Below, piece after piece: positions 10,087 to 19,445 of a DNA stretch of 40,549 nucleotides. The translations under genes were made by a program, and so were the position numbers. The DNA comes from a bacterium BMS3Abin01 (GTDB lineage: Bacteria > Actinomycetota > Thermoleophilia > BMS3ABIN01), in NCBI GenBank assembly GCA_002897715.1, contig BDUA01000053.1:1-40549 (forward strand), read 5' to 3'. Every line of letters starts with the position of its first letter. Within the stretch, counting starts at the first letter, position 1. Under the pieces are notes generated by a model. The model searched no databases, was not told the DNA's origin, and saw nothing but the letters and a program-made list of their open reading frames with translations.

Positions 10087-11535
10087 GTGAACCTGCTACG
10101 GCTGACAGCCATGGAGGCGCTGGAGATGATGGGACGGGGTGAGCTCTCAGCCGATGAGCTTACCGGTGCCTTTCTTGACCAGATAGATCGCCATGACGGC
10201 GATGTGGCCGCCTACCTGTATGTGAATAAGACCGGAGCGCGGGAAGCCGCCGCCGCGGCCGGCGGCGGAGACAGGCCGCTCAACGGCATCCCCACCGCCA
10301 TCAAGGATGTCCTGTGTACCGAGGGCATGCTTACCACCTGCGGCTCCAGGATGCTGGAGGGATTCGTGCCGGTGTACACCGCCACCTGCGTAAGCCGGCT
10401 GACCGAGGCGGGAGTGGTGAATCTGGGGAAGACCAACATGGATGAATTCGCCATGGGGTCGTCCACCGAGAACTCCGCCTTCGGGCCCACACGCAACCCC
10501 TGGGACCTGGACCGGGTGCCCGGTGGTTCCAGCGGCGGTTCGGCGGCGGCGGTGGCCGCCGGTGAAGCGATGTGGGCGCTGGGGTCGGATACAGGCGGGT
10601 CCATACGCCAGCCCGCCTCCTTCTGCGGCGTAGTCGGTTTCAAACCCACTTACGGTTCGGTGTCACGCTACGGGCTGGTGGCGTTCGCCTCGTCCTTCGA
10701 CCAGGTGGGGCCTTTGACCAGAAGCGTCGGGGATGCAGCGCTCATGTTACAGCACCTGGTGGGCAAGGATCCGCGCGATACCACTTCCGTGGCTCACCCT
10801 GAACAGATCGTAATACCGGAGGACCGGGACCTGTCGGGACTCAGGATAGGCGTAATCAGCGAGCTGTCCGGCGAAGGTATCGATCCCGGGGTCAGGGAAG
10901 TGTTCCAGAAGGCCGTGAGTACCATGGCGGACGCCGGCGCCCAGATGGAGACCGCCAGCATCCCCCACGCAGAGTACTGTATCCCCGCCTATTACATCCT
11001 GGCGCCGGCCGAAGCCAGCGCCAACCTGGCCCGCTACGACGGCGTACGCTTCGGGTTGCGTGCCGGGGGAGCCAGGGATGTGATCGAGATGTACGAGGAG
11101 ACCCGCAGCCTGGGCTTCGGCGACGAGGTGAAGAGGCGTATCATGCTGGGCACCTATGCTTTATCTTCCGGCTACTATGACGCGTATTACGGGCAGGCGC
11201 AGAAGGTCCGCACCCTGGTGGTAAATGATTTCGACGCCGCATTCAGGGAGTTCGATCTGCTGGTGTCCCCCACCACGCCCACCACCGCCTTCGGGCTGGG
11301 GGAGAGGGTGGACGACCCGCTCACCATGTACATGTCGGATATCTGCACGGTGCCGGCCAACCTGGCGGGGCTTCCGGCCATCTCCATACCGGTGGGCCTG
11401 GACGGGGGCATGCCGGTAGGCATGCAGATCATGGGTCCGGCCTTCAGCGCCAACCGTCTGCTGCAGGCAGCGCATGGCGCCGAGGCCGCCGTCGCCTTCA
11501 ACCGGGTATCACCGCTTGTCGAGGAGCGGGATTGA
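10087..11535 (+). CDS. gatA: Asp/Glu-tRNA amidotransferase subunit A
   Basis: Amidase signature GGSSGGSAAAVAAGEAMWALGSDTGGSIRQPASFCGVVGFKPTYG; likely GTG start at 10087, since the supplied ORF extends upstream into gatC. Confidence 0.95.
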   Translation: MNLLRLTAMEALEMMGRGELSADELTGAFLDQIDRHDGDVAAYLYVNKTGAREAAAAAGGGDRPLNGIPTAIKDVLCTEGMLTTCGSRMLEGFVPVYTATCVSRLTEAGVVNLGKTNMDEFAMGSSTENSAFGPTRNPWDLDRVPGGSSGGSAAAVAAGEAMWALGSDTGGSIRQPASFCGVVGFKPTYGSVSRYGLVAFASSFDQVGPLTRSVGDAALMLQHLVGKDPRDTTSVAHPEQIVIPEDRDLSGLRIGVISELSGEGIDPGVREVFQKAVSTMADAGAQMETASIPHAEYCIPAYYILAPAEASANLARYDGVRFGLRAGGARDVIEMYEETRSLGFGDEVKRRIMLGTYALSSGYYDAYYGQAQKVRTLVVNDFDAAFREFDLLVSPTTPTTAFGLGERVDDPLTMYMSDICTVPANLAGLPAISIPVGLDGGMPVGMQIMGPAFSANRLLQAAHGAEAAVAFNRVSPLVEERD

Positions 11536-12983
11536 TGGATTATGAGCCGGTAATAGGCCTGGAGATACACGTGGAGCTTTCCACGCGGAGCAAGATGTTC
11601 TGCGGCTGCCGGGTGGAGTTCGGCGGCGAGCCCAATACCAGGACCTGCCCGGTCTGCCTGGCCCATCCGGGCGCCCTGCCGGTGATGAACCGCCAGGCTA
11701 TCCGATACCTGGGGCGCATAGCTCTGGCCCTGGAATGCAGTATCCCCGAGCGGAGCATCTTCCACCGCAAAAACTATTTTTATCCGGACCTGCCCAAGGG
11801 TTATCAGATATCACAGTATGACCAGCCCTTCGCTGTCGAAGGCGGGCTCAGTGTGAGCGTGGACGGTGAGATGGTCACCGTGGGCATAGAGCGGGTGCAC
11901 ATGGAGGAGGATACGGCCAAGAACATCCATGCCGGCGTCAGCGGCCGCATCGCCGGTTCCCTGTACTCGATGATAGATTTCAATCGCTCGGGTACGCCGC
12001 TGGTGGAGATAGTAACCAAGCCCCATATCCATTCGCCGCAGGCGGCGCGTAGTTTCCTCAACCGACTGAAGAACACCCTGCAATTCCTGGATGTATCAGA
12101 CTGCAACATGGAGGAGGGCTCTCTTCGCTGTGACGCCAATGTATCCATCAGGCCAGTGGGGGACCGGGAGCTGGGAGTGAAGACCGAGCTTAAGAACATG
12201 AACAGCTTCAGGTATATCGAGAAGGGCCTGTCCCAGGAGATCCGGCGGCAGGTGGGCCTGCTGGAGAGCGGCGAACGGGTAGTGCAGCAGACGGTGCATT
12301 TCGACGTGGTTACCGGTGAGATCAGCCCCCTGCGCAGCAAGGAGGAAGCTCAAGATTACCGTTACTTCCCCGAGCCTGACCTGGTGCCGCTGGTAGCCTC
12401 GGCGGATTTCGTCGCCGGGATAAGGGAGGAGATGCCGGAGCTGCCGGCGGATCGTGCCCGGCGCTATGTGAGCCAGCATGGGCTGCCGGATTACGACGCC
12501 CAGGTACTGACATCCGACCGGGAGCTGTCTGATTTTTATGAGGAGTCGGTATCACTGTACGGCGATGCCAAAACGGTGAGCAACTGGGTGATGGGCGAAC
12601 TGCTGGCCTATCTCAACCACACCGGCGAAACCGCCGGTGAATGCCGGGTGACGCCGACGGCGCTGGCGGAGCTGCTGGACATGGTGAAGGGCGGCGATAT
12701 CAGCGCCAATATCGGCAAGGAGGTCTTCAGCGAGATGTGTGACACCGGTGAAAGCGCCGCTGCCATCGTCGCGCGTAAAGGGCTTACCCAGATATCGGAC
12801 ACGGATGAGCTGGAAGCACTCATCAGGCAGGTTATTGAGGAAAATCCCGCGCAGGTGGAACAATACCGCGCCGGCAAGGTGAAGGTCATAGGCTTTTTCG
12901 TCGGCCAGGTAATGAAGCAGACCGGCGGCCGCGCCAACCCCCGGGTAGTGAACCGGCTGCTGAAGGAGAGACTCCCGGAGTAA
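11535..12983 (+). CDS. gatB: Asp/Glu-tRNA amidotransferase subunit B
   Basis: MDYEPVIGLEIHVELSTRSKMFCGCRVEFGGEPNTRTCPVCLAHPGALPV; TGATG overlap with gatA. Confidence 0.96.
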   Translation: MDYEPVIGLEIHVELSTRSKMFCGCRVEFGGEPNTRTCPVCLAHPGALPVMNRQAIRYLGRIALALECSIPERSIFHRKNYFYPDLPKGYQISQYDQPFAVEGGLSVSVDGEMVTVGIERVHMEEDTAKNIHAGVSGRIAGSLYSMIDFNRSGTPLVEIVTKPHIHSPQAARSFLNRLKNTLQFLDVSDCNMEEGSLRCDANVSIRPVGDRELGVKTELKNMNSFRYIEKGLSQEIRRQVGLLESGERVVQQTVHFDVVTGEISPLRSKEEAQDYRYFPEPDLVPLVASADFVAGIREEMPELPADRARRYVSQHGLPDYDAQVLTSDRELSDFYEESVSLYGDAKTVSNWVMGELLAYLNHTGETAGECRVTPTALAELLDMVKGGDISANIGKEVFSEMCDTGESAAAIVARKGLTQISDTDELEALIRQVIEENPAQVEQYRAGKVKVIGFFVGQVMKQTGGRANPRVVNRLLKERLPE

Positions 12984-12987
12984 CCTC

Positions 12988-14586
12988 ATGTCTGTACATA
13001 TCCCCACGACCATGATGACGCAGCATCCGGACAGCGCCAGCCGTTACGTTTCAGTGCGGGATGAGCCTTCGGAGGCCATCGACGCCCTCACCCCCCAGCC
13101 GGTGGGCCTGGGCCTGGAGGAGGTCATGGTGGATTACGAAGGCAAGCTCACCCCTTACCATCAGACCGCAGAGATAGCTCTGGGCCTGCGGGAGAGGGGC
13201 CTGGTGCCCGGCGTCGATATCCGCGTCACGCCCCGGGTCCCCAGCGCCGGCAAGGAGACGGTGTTCCATCAGCTGATGGCGCTGATGAGCGTCATCGAGT
13301 CCAACTACCAGCTGAGCAGCGACGGTGAAGGGGCGATAACGGAGGTGGTGGTCCCCATGGTGGAGACGGCCGCCGAGCTCATAGATGTGCGGCGGCGTAT
13401 CGAAGACGTGATCGACCTGGGCCACAAGGAGTTCGGTATCCCCCGGGACCCCGATTCAGTGCAGGTGATACCCCTGGTGGAGGAGGTCCCGGAGCTGCTC
13501 ATGGCGGGCAGGGTGGTGAGTGAATATCTGCGGCAGTCCGCCGCCGCCGGCTATGGCGTAAGCGACCTGAGGATCATGCTGGGCCGCAGCGACTCGGCCA
13601 TGGTATACGGCATGGTGCCTTCCATCCTGGCCGTAAAGATCGCCATATCCGATTGCTACCAGGCGACGGCAGACGGCGGCGGCGTCCATCCCATCTTCGG
13701 AGGCGGAGTGCTGCCCTTCCGCGGCCACGTCAGCCTGGACAATATCGACCGTCTGGCGGAGGATTTCCCCGGAATAAGGACGGTTACCGTACAGTCGGGG
13801 CTCAGGTACGATTGCGGCAGCGAAGCCGCCCGGCAGGTGGCCATCAGGGCCGGGGAACTGCTGGTGGCGGGCGGGCACCTGGCTTATACGCGGGAGGAGC
13901 GGGAGGAGATCACAGCCATGGTGGGAATTTTCACCCGGCATTATCTGGAAAGCTTCAGGCCGCTGCTGCCGCTGGTGATATCTCTGTCAGACCTCATCCC
14001 GGCGCAGCGGGACCGGCTGGCGCGCAAGAGCGCTGTGGGCTACGCCCGTGACGCCGCCCAGCCGGCGAAGCTGGCGGCGGAGATCACCGATGAGGATATA
14101 TCCACCCGGCTGAAGCAGGTGCCGGCGCTCAAGGCCAACAACCTGCCCCGCGCCATCAGTTTCACCGGGGCGCTTTATTCCATCGGCCTGCCGCCGGAGT
14201 TCATCGGCACCGGGCGGGGCCTGGCCGAGCTTGAGAAGCGCTACGGAGACGAGGGGGTCGACCGGCTGTTGCGATACCATGGCGGTCTGAAGGCGGACCT
14301 GGCGAAGGCCGCGCGCTTTGCCGATATCGATACGGCGTCATCCCATCTGAGCCCGGAGCTGCGCCGGCAGGTCCGAGAGGATTTCGAACTGGTGGCGCGC
14401 CACCTGGATGTGGAGCCGGGCCCGCTCGACGCCGACGAACGCCGTTACCATACCCTGCTGGAGACGCTGCAACCGATGATGAAGCAGATGGTTTCCGGCG
14501 GTGACTGGGGCGCCAAGACGGCGGACACCGACCTGGTGGCCGAATGGATATGCCGGCTGGGACGCCTGCGTGGCAGCCTGGGGTAA
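12988..14586 (+). CDS. ppcA: Archaeal-type phosphoenolpyruvate carboxylase
   Basis: IPTTMMTQHPDSASRYVSVRDEPSEAI, EVMVDYEGKLTPYHQTAEI, TPRVPSAGKETVFHQLMALMS: PpcA-family motifs; about 530 aa versus about 900 aa for the bacterial type. Confidence 0.88.
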   Translation: MSVHIPTTMMTQHPDSASRYVSVRDEPSEAIDALTPQPVGLGLEEVMVDYEGKLTPYHQTAEIALGLRERGLVPGVDIRVTPRVPSAGKETVFHQLMALMSVIESNYQLSSDGEGAITEVVVPMVETAAELIDVRRRIEDVIDLGHKEFGIPRDPDSVQVIPLVEEVPELLMAGRVVSEYLRQSAAAGYGVSDLRIMLGRSDSAMVYGMVPSILAVKIAISDCYQATADGGGVHPIFGGGVLPFRGHVSLDNIDRLAEDFPGIRTVTVQSGLRYDCGSEAARQVAIRAGELLVAGGHLAYTREEREEITAMVGIFTRHYLESFRPLLPLVISLSDLIPAQRDRLARKSAVGYARDAAQPAKLAAEITDEDISTRLKQVPALKANNLPRAISFTGALYSIGLPPEFIGTGRGLAELEKRYGDEGVDRLLRYHGGLKADLAKAARFADIDTASSHLSPELRRQVREDFELVARHLDVEPGPLDADERRYHTLLETLQPMMKQMVSGGDWGAKTADTDLVAEWICRLGRLRGSLG

Positions 14587-14590
14587 CGGT

Positions 14591-14618
14591 TTGGCTGGTG
14601 GCGGAATCTTGCTATACT
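14591..14618 (+). promoter_or_regulatory. Candidate sigma70-like promoter for the citrate/aconitase/IDH-like operon
   Basis: TTGGCT (14591-14596), 16-nt spacer, TATACT (14613-14618); about 45 nt upstream of the ATG at 14665. Confidence 0.5.
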
Positions 14619-14664
14619 GAATCCCCCTTCCGTTAAAACAGTAGATGCAAGAAGGGCGGAAAAC

Positions 14665-15879
14665 ATGACCAAACCGATTAATGAACAGCTGGACAGCTTC
14701 GTCCTGGGAGGGGCGTTCCATCACCCCGAGAACGTAATAAAGATCGACGATACGACCCTGAGGGACGGCGAGCAGACCGCGGGAGTGGTGTTCGCCAACG
14801 AGGAGAAGGTTCGTATCGCCAGGCTGCTGGACGAGATGGGTGTACACCAGATAGAGGTGGGCATCCCGGCCATGGGCGGCGACGAGAAGAAGACCATCAG
14901 GCACATCGCCGGTCTGGGATTAAACGCCAGCATACTGGCCTGGAACCGTGCGGTTATCTCCGACATCAAGCATTCCATCGACTGCGGAGTGAACGCCGTG
15001 GCTATCTCCATGTCGGCCTCGGATATCCATATCGAGCACAAGCTGAAGAAATCCAGGAAGTGGGTGCTGGACAGCATCAAGGAGGCGGTGGATTTCGCCA
15101 AATCCAAAGACCTCTATGTGTCGGTCAATGCCGAGGACGCCTCCCGCTCCGACCTGGATTTCCTTACCCGCTTCGCCAAGACCGCCCGGGACCATGGAGC
15201 GGACCGGATACGCTTCTGCGATACCATCGGCATCCTCGACCCCTTTGATACCTACAATGTCATCTCCTACCTGCATAAACAGCTGGACATCGAGCTGGAG
15301 ATGCATACGCATAATGACTTCGGCATGGCTACCGCCAACGCCATCGCCGGCATCAAGGCCGGCGCCACCTTTGTCAACACCACCGTGAACGGACTGGGCG
15401 AGCGTGCGGGTAACGCCGCCCTGGAAGAGGTGGTGATGGCGCTTAAATATATCTCTCACGTGGACCTGAAGCTGAAGACCGAGCGTTTCCGTGAGCTGTC
15501 CGAGTATGTAGCCAGCGCCTCGTCACGCAAGATACCGGTATGGAAGCCTATCGTCGGCGCCCATGTGTTTGCCCACGAGTCGGGTATCCATGCGGACGGT
15601 GTGATCAAGAATCCTTTGAATTATGAAGTGTTCAGCCCCGAAGAGGTGGGACTGGAACGGCAGATAGTCATCGGCAAGCATTCCGGCAGGCGTTCCATCG
15701 AGATGAAGTTCGACGAGTTCGGCATCAATCTGGAGGATGGAGAATCAGCGGAAATCCTCAAACAGGCGCGCAAGATGGCGGTGGAAAACAAGCGCGGACT
15801 GTTCGAAAAGGAGCTGATGTTCATCTACAAGGAACTCCGGGCAAACGCGAACAAGGAAGAGGCCGGCCAAGGTGGGTAG
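14665..15879 (+). CDS. DRE-TIM metallolyase: homocitrate synthase/2-isopropylmalate synthase family, candidate Re-citrate synthase
   Basis: [94 protein letters not shown]. Confidence 0.9.
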   Translation: MTKPINEQLDSFVLGGAFHHPENVIKIDDTTLRDGEQTAGVVFANEEKVRIARLLDEMGVHQIEVGIPAMGGDEKKTIRHIAGLGLNASILAWNRAVISDIKHSIDCGVNAVAISMSASDIHIEHKLKKSRKWVLDSIKEAVDFAKSKDLYVSVNAEDASRSDLDFLTRFAKTARDHGADRIRFCDTIGILDPFDTYNVISYLHKQLDIELEMHTHNDFGMATANAIAGIKAGATFVNTTVNGLGERAGNAALEEVVMALKYISHVDLKLKTERFRELSEYVASASSRKIPVWKPIVGAHVFAHESGIHADGVIKNPLNYEVFSPEEVGLERQIVIGKHSGRRSIEMKFDEFGINLEDGESAEILKQARKMAVENKRGLFEKELMFIYKELRANANKEEAGQGG

Positions 15880-17140
15880 CACCCTGGCGGAGAAGATAAT
15901 CGCCGAACATGTAGGCAGGGATGTGGCGCCAGGCGAGATAGTGGTGACCGGTGTGGATGTGACCGCCCTGCAGGATGGCACCGGGCCTCTGGCGCTACAG
16001 CAGCTGGAGGAGCTGGACATGGTTCGCGCCGTAAACCCCGGCAGGACCATACTGTTCATGGACCATGCCGCCCCCAGCCCGCGCAAGGAACTTTCCAACG
16101 CCCACCAGGTCCTGCGGAGCTTCGCCCGGGCCACGGGGGCGGTGGCCTCGGACATCAACGAAGGGGTCTGCCATCAGCGGCTGGTGGAGAGCTACGCCTC
16201 GCCCGGCGACATCCTCATCGGCGCCGATTCCCATACCTGCACCTCCGGCGCCCTGGCGGCCTTCGCCACCGGCATGGGCTCCACCGATGTGGCCATCGGC
16301 ATCGCCACCGGCAGGACCTGGCTTAAGGTACCGGAGACGCTGCGGGTGGTGGTGAGCGGCGAATTCTCCCAGGGGGTCTGCGCCAAGGACCTGATGTTGC
16401 ATCTTATCGGTGAACTGGGCGCCGACGGCGCCACTTACATGGCAATGGAATTTACCGGACCGGCCGTAGAGCGCATGAACATGTCCGAGCGTTTCACTCT
16501 GGCCAACATGGCGGTGGAAGCCGGTGGCAAGACCGGGCTGTTCGCCGCGGACGCCACCACCCGCGCCTACCTGGAAGAGCAGGGCAGGGGGGAGGACTAT
16601 CGGCAGCTGGGCCCGGATCCGGATGCAGCCTATACCCTGACGCTGAACGTCGATGTGGACGGGCTGGAGCCGACAGTCGCGGCGCCGCATACGGTGGATA
16701 ACACCATGACTGCGGCGGCAGCCGCCGGCAGGCAGGTGCAGCAGGTGTTTATCGGTTCCTGCACCAACGGCAGGATCGAGGACCTGAGGATAGCGGCGTC
16801 CATCCTGCGTGGCCGGGAGCGCCATCCGCATACCCGCCTCATCGTCACGCCCGCTTCACGTAGGGTGTACCTGCAGGCGGCGGCGGAGGGGCTGCTAAAG
16901 GATTTCGTGGAGGCCGGCGCTATCGTTACCGGAACGGGCTGCGGCGCCTGTGTGGGTGTGCACGGCGGTGTCCTGGGTGACGGTGAGGTGTGTGTGTCCA
17001 CCCAGAACCGCAACTTCCATGGCCGCATGGGAAACGTCAAGAGCTACATCTACCTGGCCTCACCGGCCACGGCCGCGGCTACGGCCATCGCCGGCGAGAT
17101 CGTTGATCCACGGGAGGGATATCTTGAGCCTCAAGGGTAA
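15872..17140 (+). CDS. Aconitase-family (LeuC/homoaconitase-type) hydratase, large subunit
   Basis: FMDHAAPSPRKELSNAHQ, GADSHTCTSGALAAFATGMGSTDVA, GSCTNGRIEDLRIAA, GTGCGACVGVHGGVLGDGEVCVSTQNRNFHGRMG. Confidence 0.93.
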   Translation: MGSTLAEKIIAEHVGRDVAPGEIVVTGVDVTALQDGTGPLALQQLEELDMVRAVNPGRTILFMDHAAPSPRKELSNAHQVLRSFARATGAVASDINEGVCHQRLVESYASPGDILIGADSHTCTSGALAAFATGMGSTDVAIGIATGRTWLKVPETLRVVVSGEFSQGVCAKDLMLHLIGELGADGATYMAMEFTGPAVERMNMSERFTLANMAVEAGGKTGLFAADATTRAYLEEQGRGEDYRQLGPDPDAAYTLTLNVDVDGLEPTVAAPHTVDNTMTAAAAAGRQVQQVFIGSCTNGRIEDLRIAASILRGRERHPHTRLIVTPASRRVYLQAAAEGLLKDFVEAGAIVTGTGCGACVGVHGGVLGDGEVCVSTQNRNFHGRMGNVKSYIYLASPATAAATAIAGEIVDPREGYLEPQG

Positions 17141-17630
17141 GGCCTGGAAGTTCGGTGACAGCATATCCACCGACCACATCGCCCCGGGGCGCTATTTCCA
17201 CCTGCGCACCAACCTGCCGGAGCTGGCCAAGCACGTGCTGGAGGACGCCGACGAGAGCTTCGCCGCCGGCCTGGAACCCGGTGATTTCGTGGTGGCCGGC
17301 AGGAACTTCGGGCTGGGCTCCAGCCGGGAGCACGCGCCCCGTATCATAAAACTGGCGGGGATCAACGCCGTGCTGGCCCAGTCGTTTGCCCGTATATTCT
17401 TCCGCAATGCCATAAATGTGGGGTTGCCGGTGCTGGAGGTGGATACCTCCGGTATCGAGCCGGGAGACCAGCTGGAAGTGGACCTGGAGGCCGGGGAAGT
17501 GCGCAATATCACCCGGGGGGAGACGCTCGCCTTCGCGCCGCTGCCGCCGGTGATGGTAAAGATACTTGCTGACGGGGGACTGGTGGAGCATTTTAAAAAG
17601 TATGGAGATTTCAACCTGAAGAGCGGCTGA
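17124..17630 (+). CDS. Aconitase-family (LeuD/homoaconitase-type) hydratase, small subunit
   Basis: TTG start after [43 protein letters not shown] ... [47 protein letters not shown]. Overlaps the large subunit by 17 nt. Confidence 0.92.
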   Translation: MSLKGKAWKFGDSISTDHIAPGRYFHLRTNLPELAKHVLEDADESFAAGLEPGDFVVAGRNFGLGSSREHAPRIIKLAGINAVLAQSFARIFFRNAINVGLPVLEVDTSGIEPGDQLEVDLEAGEVRNITRGETLAFAPLPPVMVKILADGGLVEHFKKYGDFNLKSG

Positions 17631-17658
17631 GAGGTACGCTCCGGCAAGGGAGAGGAAT

Positions 17659-18675
17659 ATGGCATACCAAGTAACGCTCATACCCGGGGACGGCATCGGC
17701 CCGGAGATAACCGAGGCTGCCTGCCGGGTGATAGATGCATCCGGGGTGGCTATCGACTGGCAGAAGGCGGAGGCCGGGGCCGAAGTCATGGCCCATTTCG
17801 GCACGCCGCTGCCGGACCATGTGCTGGAATCCATCAGGAGGACCAGGGTGGCCCTCAAGGGGCCCATCACCACGCCGGTGGGCAGCGGCTTCCGCAGCGT
17901 CAATGTTTCCCTGAGAAAGATACTGGACCTTTATGTGAACCTGCGCCCCGCCGTATCCATGCCCGGGGTCAAGTCCAGGTACGAGGATATAGACCTGGTC
18001 ATAGTACGCGAGAATACCGAGGACCTGTATGCCGGTGTAGAGCACATGGTCGGCAAGGACGCTGCCGAGAGCATAAAGATAATCACCCGCAGCGCCTCGG
18101 AACGTGTAGCCCGTTTCGCCTTCGAATACGCCCGCCGCGAAGGAAGGCACAAGGTCACGGCGGTGCACAAGGCCAATATCCTCAAGTTCAGTGACGGCCT
18201 GTTCCTGGAGGCGGCGGGGGATGTGGCCAGGGATTACGACGATATCGAGTTCGAGGACCGCATCGTAGATAACATGTGCATGCAGCTGGTGCAGAAGCCC
18301 GAGCTGTACGACGTGATGGTGCTGCCCAATCTTTACGGTGATATCGTTTCCGATCTGTGCGCGGGGCTGGTGGGTGGTCTGGGTGTGGCCCCGGGAGCCA
18401 ATATCGGCGATGACCTGGCGGTATTCGAACCGGTGCACGGCAGCGCGCCCAAGTATGCGGGTAAGAACAAGGCCGATCCCACGGCGACCATCCTGTCGGC
18501 GGTGCTCATGCTCAAGCATCTGGGCGAGGGAGAGGCGGCCGACAGCGTAACGGCGGCGGTGCGGAAGGTAGTGGCCACCGGCGAGCGGGTGACCTACGAC
18601 CTGGGCGGCTCGGCCGGTACTTCGGAGATGGCCGATGCCATTATCGAAGAGATGGCACAAGGCCAACCAACATAA
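17659..18675 (+). CDS. Isocitrate/isopropylmalate dehydrogenase family, probably isocitrate dehydrogenase
   Basis: [35 protein letters not shown] (isocitrate-type S-x-N motif), [57 protein letters not shown]. Confidence 0.92.
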   Translation: MAYQVTLIPGDGIGPEITEAACRVIDASGVAIDWQKAEAGAEVMAHFGTPLPDHVLESIRRTRVALKGPITTPVGSGFRSVNVSLRKILDLYVNLRPAVSMPGVKSRYEDIDLVIVRENTEDLYAGVEHMVGKDAAESIKIITRSASERVARFAFEYARREGRHKVTAVHKANILKFSDGLFLEAAGDVARDYDDIEFEDRIVDNMCMQLVQKPELYDVMVLPNLYGDIVSDLCAGLVGGLGVAPGANIGDDLAVFEPVHGSAPKYAGKNKADPTATILSAVLMLKHLGEGEAADSVTAAVRKVVATGERVTYDLGGSAGTSEMADAIIEEMAQGQPT

Positions 18676-18713
18676 AAATCCACCAATTTGCGGACAACTT
18701 GTTTGCGGGGGGA

Positions 18714-18742
18714 TTGAAAGCGGGGGTGCTTGTGGATATCAT
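18714..18742 (+). promoter_or_regulatory. Candidate sigma70-like promoter for a small Cys-rich ORF
   Basis: TTGAAA (18714-18719), exactly 17 nt, TATCAT (18737-18742); AGGAGG follows about 25 nt downstream. Confidence 0.55.
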
Positions 18743-18777
18743 AAATTTTCCATTCACCCGTTGCAGGAGGAAGTACC

Positions 18778-18972
18778 ACGGCTCTACCAGGAATCGGCAT
18801 CACTTCTGAATCAGAAAATACAGCCCCTGACAATGTTCAGAAGGCCGTGTCCGAGGTAACCTGTGATGCCTGTTTCTTCGGCCGGAGCAGCCTGTGTTCC
18901 CTTCCCAAGAATGAAGTGTGCCCCACCTTCCGGCCGACACTGAGGCGGGGGTCGGTGACACCGGAAGAGTAG
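18778..18972 (+). CDS. Small Cys-rich hypothetical protein, apparent ACG start (alternative GTG at 18847)
   Basis: Open frame (T/M)ALPGIGITSESENTAPDNVQKAVSEVTCDACFFGRSSLCSLPKNEVCPTFRPTLRRGSVTPEE*; CxxC-x7-C-x8-C pattern; AGGAGG 7 nt before ACG; no ATG/GTG/TTG between the upstream in-frame stop and ACG. Confidence 0.5.
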   Translation, partial: TALPGIGITSESENTAPDNVQKAVSEVTCDACFFGRSSLCSLPKNEVCPTFRPTLRRGSVTPEE

Positions 18973-18985
18973 CTCCGCGGACGTC

Positions 18986-19411
18986 CTATCCCTGTTCCTT
19001 GACCACCATTACCGGGCAGTCGGCAGCGTGAACAACCTTGCTGCTGACGCTTCCCAGCATCATTCCCTTGAACTCGGTAAGGCCGCGGCTGCCCAGGACG
19101 ATAAGGTCGATATCGTTGTCGCGGGAGATATCGATTATGGCGTTGCCGACGGACTCCGGCGGATAGCCGGTCTCGACCAGGGTACGAACGGAAAGCCCCG
19201 ATTCGGTCAGGGATTTTCCGGACTCGCCCACTATGCGATTGGCGGTCTCCAGGTTCTGCTCGTCAGGGTCAAGATCAGCGGTGCAGGCGGTGCAGACGTG
19301 CAGGATGACCACCTCTTCCGCGTCCGCCATGCGGGCGATCTCCGCGGCGTGATCGACGGCGTTCTCGGCGTTCTTGGATCCGTCTGTCGCTACCAGGATT
19401 CTCTTGAACAT
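18986..19411 (-). CDS. Universal stress protein UspA family
   Basis: MFKRILVATDGSKNAENAVDHAAEIARMADAEEVVILHVC ... DLIVLGSRGLTEFKGMMLGSVSSKVVHAADCPVMVVKEQG; supplied ORF is over-extended upstream. Confidence 0.93.
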   Translation of the reverse strand: MFKRILVATDGSKNAENAVDHAAEIARMADAEEVVILHVCTACTADLDPDEQNLETANRIVGESGKSLTESGLSVRTLVETGYPPESVGNAIIDISRDNDIDLIVLGSRGLTEFKGMMLGSVSSKVVHAADCPVMVVKEQG

Positions 19412-19445
19412 GCTGTCTCCTTGGTGGTAAGTGTTTTCATGGTTG

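Noticed and set aside
18635-18859. 74-aa ORF ([12 protein letters not shown]...) overlapping the IDH 3' end
   Set aside because: Starts inside IDH and lacks motifs; the +1 frame carrying the Cys-rich protein is more convincing.
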